This document shows, piece after piece, positions 12,689-15,339 of a stretch of DNA of 15,339 nucleotides. The position numbers were made by a program, and so were the translations under genes. This stretch comes from Gammaproteobacteria bacterium (lineage in GTDB: Bacteria > Pseudomonadota > Gammaproteobacteria > Chromatiales > Chromatiaceae), in the NCBI GenBank assembly GCA_019136395.1, contig JAGVUH010000669.1, positions 1-15,339 on the forward strand, read 5' to 3'. Within the stretch, counting starts at the first letter, position 1. Every line of letters begins with the position of its first letter. The notes beneath the pieces are model-generated. The model saw only the letters and a program-made list of their open reading frames with translations. It ran no database searches and was not told where the DNA came from.

Positions 12689-15339
12689 ATGAAGGAACCA
12701 CATCCCACCGCCTCCAACACACCCCAGGACCTCGCGGAGGGTCTGCACTCCGAGGAACGGCTGACCCTCAGCGAGGAACGGGCCCGTCGCCAGCTGGAAG
12801 AGATCGAGGCGGTCTACGCCACCGCGCCGGTGGGGTTGTGCGTGGTGGATCGTGACCTGCGTTTCGTCCGCATCAACGAACGCCTGGCGCGGCTGAATGG
12901 CGCCTCGGTCGCCGAGCATATCGGTCACAGCATCTTCGAGATGATCCCCGCCGTGGCCGACGTCATGGCCCCCCTGCTGCGGGGGGTCATCGACTCCGGC
13001 GAGCCCCTGCTGGACCACGAGTCCATCTCCGAGACCCCGGCGCAACCCGGGAAGCCGCGGACCTGGATCGGCCACTTCTATCCCCTCAAGGATGCTTCCG
13101 GTCAGGTAATCGGCATCAACGTGGTGACCGACGACATCACCGACCGTAAGCAGGCGGAACTGGCCCTGCGGGAGAGTGAGAACCGCTATCGGGAACTCAG
13201 CGCCGACCTGGAGCGCCAGGTGGAGGCCCGGACGGCCGAGGTCCGTGCGACCTATGCCGCCCTGGAGGCCAGCGAGGAGCGCTACCGTCTGATCTATGAC
13301 CACTCGGCGGAGGCCATCCTGATCATCAATCTGGACGGCCAGATCATCGATGTGAACGAACAGGCCTGCCGCCAGTACGGCTACTCCCGCGAGGCCTTCC
13401 TCCAGCGCCATATCACCGACATCGACACCCCCGAGGAGGCGGTCCATGCCATCGGCCGCATTGCCCGCCTGGCCGAGCAGGGACAGGTCACCTTTGAGAC
13501 CCGGCATCGCGCCGCCGCTGGCCGTGACCTGACGGTGGAGGTGCGCGCGACCCGCATCCTCTATGACGGCAAGCCGGCGCTCATGGGGCTGTGTCGCAAC
13601 ATCACCGCCCAGAAGCAGGCCCAGGCCCGCATCGAGTACCTGGCCTACCATGACCCCCTCACCGGCCTGCCCAACCGCGCCCAACTGACCGAACGCTTGC
13701 AGCGGGCCATCGACCATGCGACCCGCGCCAACCAGTTGGTGGCGGTCTGCTACCTCAATCTGGATGATTTCAAACCGATCAACGACAGCTATGGCCGGGC
13801 CCTGGGCGATGCCTTGCTGCTGGCCCTGGCCCAACGTCTCCAGGGTAGTCTGCGAAAGCGGGACGGGGTGGCGCGGGTCGGGGGCGACGAGTTTGGCATT
13901 CTCTTCACCGGGCTGGACTCACCCTTCGATGCCCTGGAGTCGGCACAACGGCTCCTCCGCCAGGTCAATCTGCCGGTGGAGGTCGAGGGCCATCGCCTAC
14001 ACCTCTCCGCCAGCCTGGGACTGACCATCTTCCCCACCGACCATGCCGGGCCGGATGCCCTGCTCCAGCACGCCCACGAGGCGCTGTTCAAGGCCAAGGG
14101 CGGCAACAAGGGCGGCTATCACCTCTATGACCCGATCCAGGACTACGAGGAGCGGCAACGCCGGCATCGGCGCCAGGAGTTCGCCCAGGCCCTGGAAACC
14201 GGTCAGTTGCTGCTTCATTACCAGCCTAAGGTCAATCTCGCTGACGGCCAGGTCATCGGTCTGGAGGCGCTGGTACGCTGGCAGCACCCCCGCGAGGGCT
14301 TCTTGGCTCCGGACCGATTCCTGCCGCAGATCAAGGACACCCCGCTGGATATCGCCCTGGGCGAGTGGGTGATCGCCACCGCCCTAGCCCAGCAGCAGGC
14401 CTGGCGGGAGCAGGGCGTGGATCTTTCGGTGAGCGTCAATATCAGCCCAAGGCAGATCCAGGAGGCGAGTTTCTACGAATTCATCGCCCGCACCCTTGCC
14501 CACCACCGGCGGCAGGGCGAGGCGGTGCGCCTGGAGATCGAGATCCTCGAGGTCGCCGCCCTGGACGATTCCGTCGCCGCCGCCCAGGTCATGCGCGCCT
14601 GCCGGGACTTCGGGGTGCGCTTCTCCCTGGATGATTTTGGCACCGGCTATTCCTCCCTGGCCTACTTCCACCAGTTGCCCATCGACATCGTCAAGATCGA
14701 CCGGCACTTCGTCCGCAACATGCTCGACAACCCGGAGGACCTGGCCATCGTCGAGGGGGTGCTGCGCATGGCCAAGGCCCTGCCCCGGCCGGTACTGGCG
14801 GAGGGTGTCGAATCCCTGGAGATCGGCATCATGCTCCATCAGCTTGGCTGTCAGTACGCCCAGGGTTACGGCATCTCCCGGCCCCTGCCGGCGGATCAGG
14901 TCTTGCCCTGGCTCCGCGACTGGCCCCAGGACCGGGACTGGCACAATCTGGCGGCCCGGACCTTCGAGGACGCGGCGAGTCTGCACCTGATCTGGCGGCC
15001 CAGTTATGAGTGCGGTGAACCGGTCATCGACGCTGAGCACCGCGAACTGTTTCGCCTGGCCAACCAGTTGCTCGATCTCGCCATCATCGACCCGGCCCCG
15101 GCGCATCTGCTCCCGACCCTGGATGCCCTCCTCGACCTGGTCACCAGCCACTTCGCCCACGAGGAGGAGATCCTGCGCCGCCACGGTTACGCCGACCTGG
15201 AACGGCATGCGGGGCTGCACCAGCGGCTGGTCGAGCGGGCCCTCGACCTGCGCGCCGAGGTCGAGCGCGGCGCCCTGACCTTCGGCCAATTGGCGGAATT
15301 TCTCTCCCGGGACGTGGTGGCGCGGCACATGCTGCACGA
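12689..15339 (+). CDS. PAS-PAS-GGDEF-EAL protein with C-terminal bacteriohemerythrin domain, cut by window end
   Basis: At least 883 residues, open to the window end. Two PAS domains (about 35-155, ending DDITDRK, and 195-315, ending NITAQK) are joined by a charged, probable coiled-coil linker (155-195). GGDEF spans about 320-480, with I-site RKRD (389-392) and GGDEF at 398-402; the metal-binding Asp is replaced by Asn357 (YLNLDDFK). EAL spans about 490-750 with LEALVRW (Glu526), SVNISP, EILE, LDDFGTGY, KID, AEGVES and AQGY, so it looks catalytically complete. From about 765 a hemerythrin domain begins: His784, His821, Glu825, His840, His844 and His880 match six of the seven di-iron ligands with family spacing, and the last Asp would be codon 885, just outside. 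Hemerythrin domains bind O2 or sense redox state. The ATG follows an in-frame stop closely and lacks a clear Shine-Dalgarno. It is a close paralogue of the gene at 6104 in the GGDEF-EAL part. Confidence 0.88.
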   Translation, partial: MKEPHPTASNTPQDLAEGLHSEERLTLSEERARRQLEEIEAVYATAPVGLCVVDRDLRFVRINERLARLNGASVAEHIGHSIFEMIPAVADVMAPLLRGVIDSGEPLLDHESISETPAQPGKPRTWIGHFYPLKDASGQVIGINVVTDDITDRKQAELALRESENRYRELSADLERQVEARTAEVRATYAALEASEERYRLIYDHSAEAILIINLDGQIIDVNEQACRQYGYSREAFLQRHITDIDTPEEAVHAIGRIARLAEQGQVTFETRHRAAAGRDLTVEVRATRILYDGKPALMGLCRNITAQKQAQARIEYLAYHDPLTGLPNRAQLTERLQRAIDHATRANQLVAVCYLNLDDFKPINDSYGRALGDALLLALAQRLQGSLRKRDGVARVGGDEFGILFTGLDSPFDALESAQRLLRQVNLPVEVEGHRLHLSASLGLTIFPTDHAGPDALLQHAHEALFKAKGGNKGGYHLYDPIQDYEERQRRHRRQEFAQALETGQLLLHYQPKVNLADGQVIGLEALVRWQHPREGFLAPDRFLPQIKDTPLDIALGEWVIATALAQQQAWREQGVDLSVSVNISPRQIQEASFYEFIARTLAHHRRQGEAVRLEIEILEVAALDDSVAAAQVMRACRDFGVRFSLDDFGTGYSSLAYFHQLPIDIVKIDRHFVRNMLDNPEDLAIVEGVLRMAKALPRPVLAEGVESLEIGIMLHQLGCQYAQGYGISRPLPADQVLPWLRDWPQDRDWHNLAARTFEDAASLHLIWRPSYECGEPVIDAEHRELFRLANQLLDLAIIDPAPAHLLPTLDALLDLVTSHFAHEEEILRRHGYADLERHAGLHQRLVERALDLRAEVERGALTFGQLAEFLSRDVVARHMLH

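Noticed and set aside
12674..13834. Long antisense open frame (386 codons) opposite the PAS region of the last gene
   Set aside because: The sense strand encodes clear PAS and GGDEF motifs; the antisense peptide is low-complexity Gly/Val/Asp with no domain.

Overview
The window is GC-rich, densely coded DNA from a Gram-negative bacterium. The mix of genes suggests a gammaproteobacterium, plausibly of the purple sulfur (Chromatiaceae) type: ArnT-like family 39 glycosyltransferases, a PAP2 membrane phosphatase, SppA, and large PAS-GGDEF-EAL proteins ending in metal-binding domains. That placement is inferred from gene content only. No rRNA, tRNA, CRISPR array or transposase was seen.

Layout. 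Left part (1-5879, all + strand): the C-terminal end of a family 39 glycosyltransferase cut by the window edge; a PAP2 phosphatase gene broken by a -1 frameshift and carrying a Gly-Thr/Ile/Pro dipeptide repeat; a translationally coupled pair of small genes (a ribbon-helix-helix-like protein and an HNH nuclease) in visibly less GC-rich DNA; a second, full-length family 39 glycosyltransferase with a loop insertion and a 10-unit heptapeptide repeat tail; and a signal peptide peptidase of the SppA/S49 family. The glycosyltransferase and PAP2 genes point to polyprenyl-phosphate or lipid-linked envelope chemistry.

Right part (6104-15339): two large c-di-GMP signalling proteins on the + strand flank a two-gene - strand operon (dihydrolipoamide dehydrogenase-like flavoprotein, then an HSL-family esterase). 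The first is 4xPAS-GAF-GGDEF-EAL ending in a CZB-like zinc domain. The second is 2xPAS-GGDEF-EAL ending in a bacteriohemerythrin di-iron domain, and runs off the window. The two share a closely similar GGDEF-EAL core. Both have Asn where the metal-binding Asp of the cyclase normally sits, while their EAL motifs look intact. Both therefore look like sensor-controlled phosphodiesterases with impaired or regulatory GGDEF domains. One would be tuned by zinc or redox state and the other by oxygen or redox state.

A recurring oddity is in-frame low-complexity or repeat DNA inside or at the ends of otherwise normal proteins. There are 21-bp/7-residue repeats in two unrelated genes, 6-bp/2-residue repeats in a third, and palindrome-bearing insertions in the glycosyltransferase and PAP2 genes. 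The most notable observations are this repeat pattern, the PAP2 frameshift, the coupled RHH-like/HNH pair, the shared GGDEF substitution, the displaced CZB cysteine, and perfect palindromes upstream of both c-di-GMP genes.
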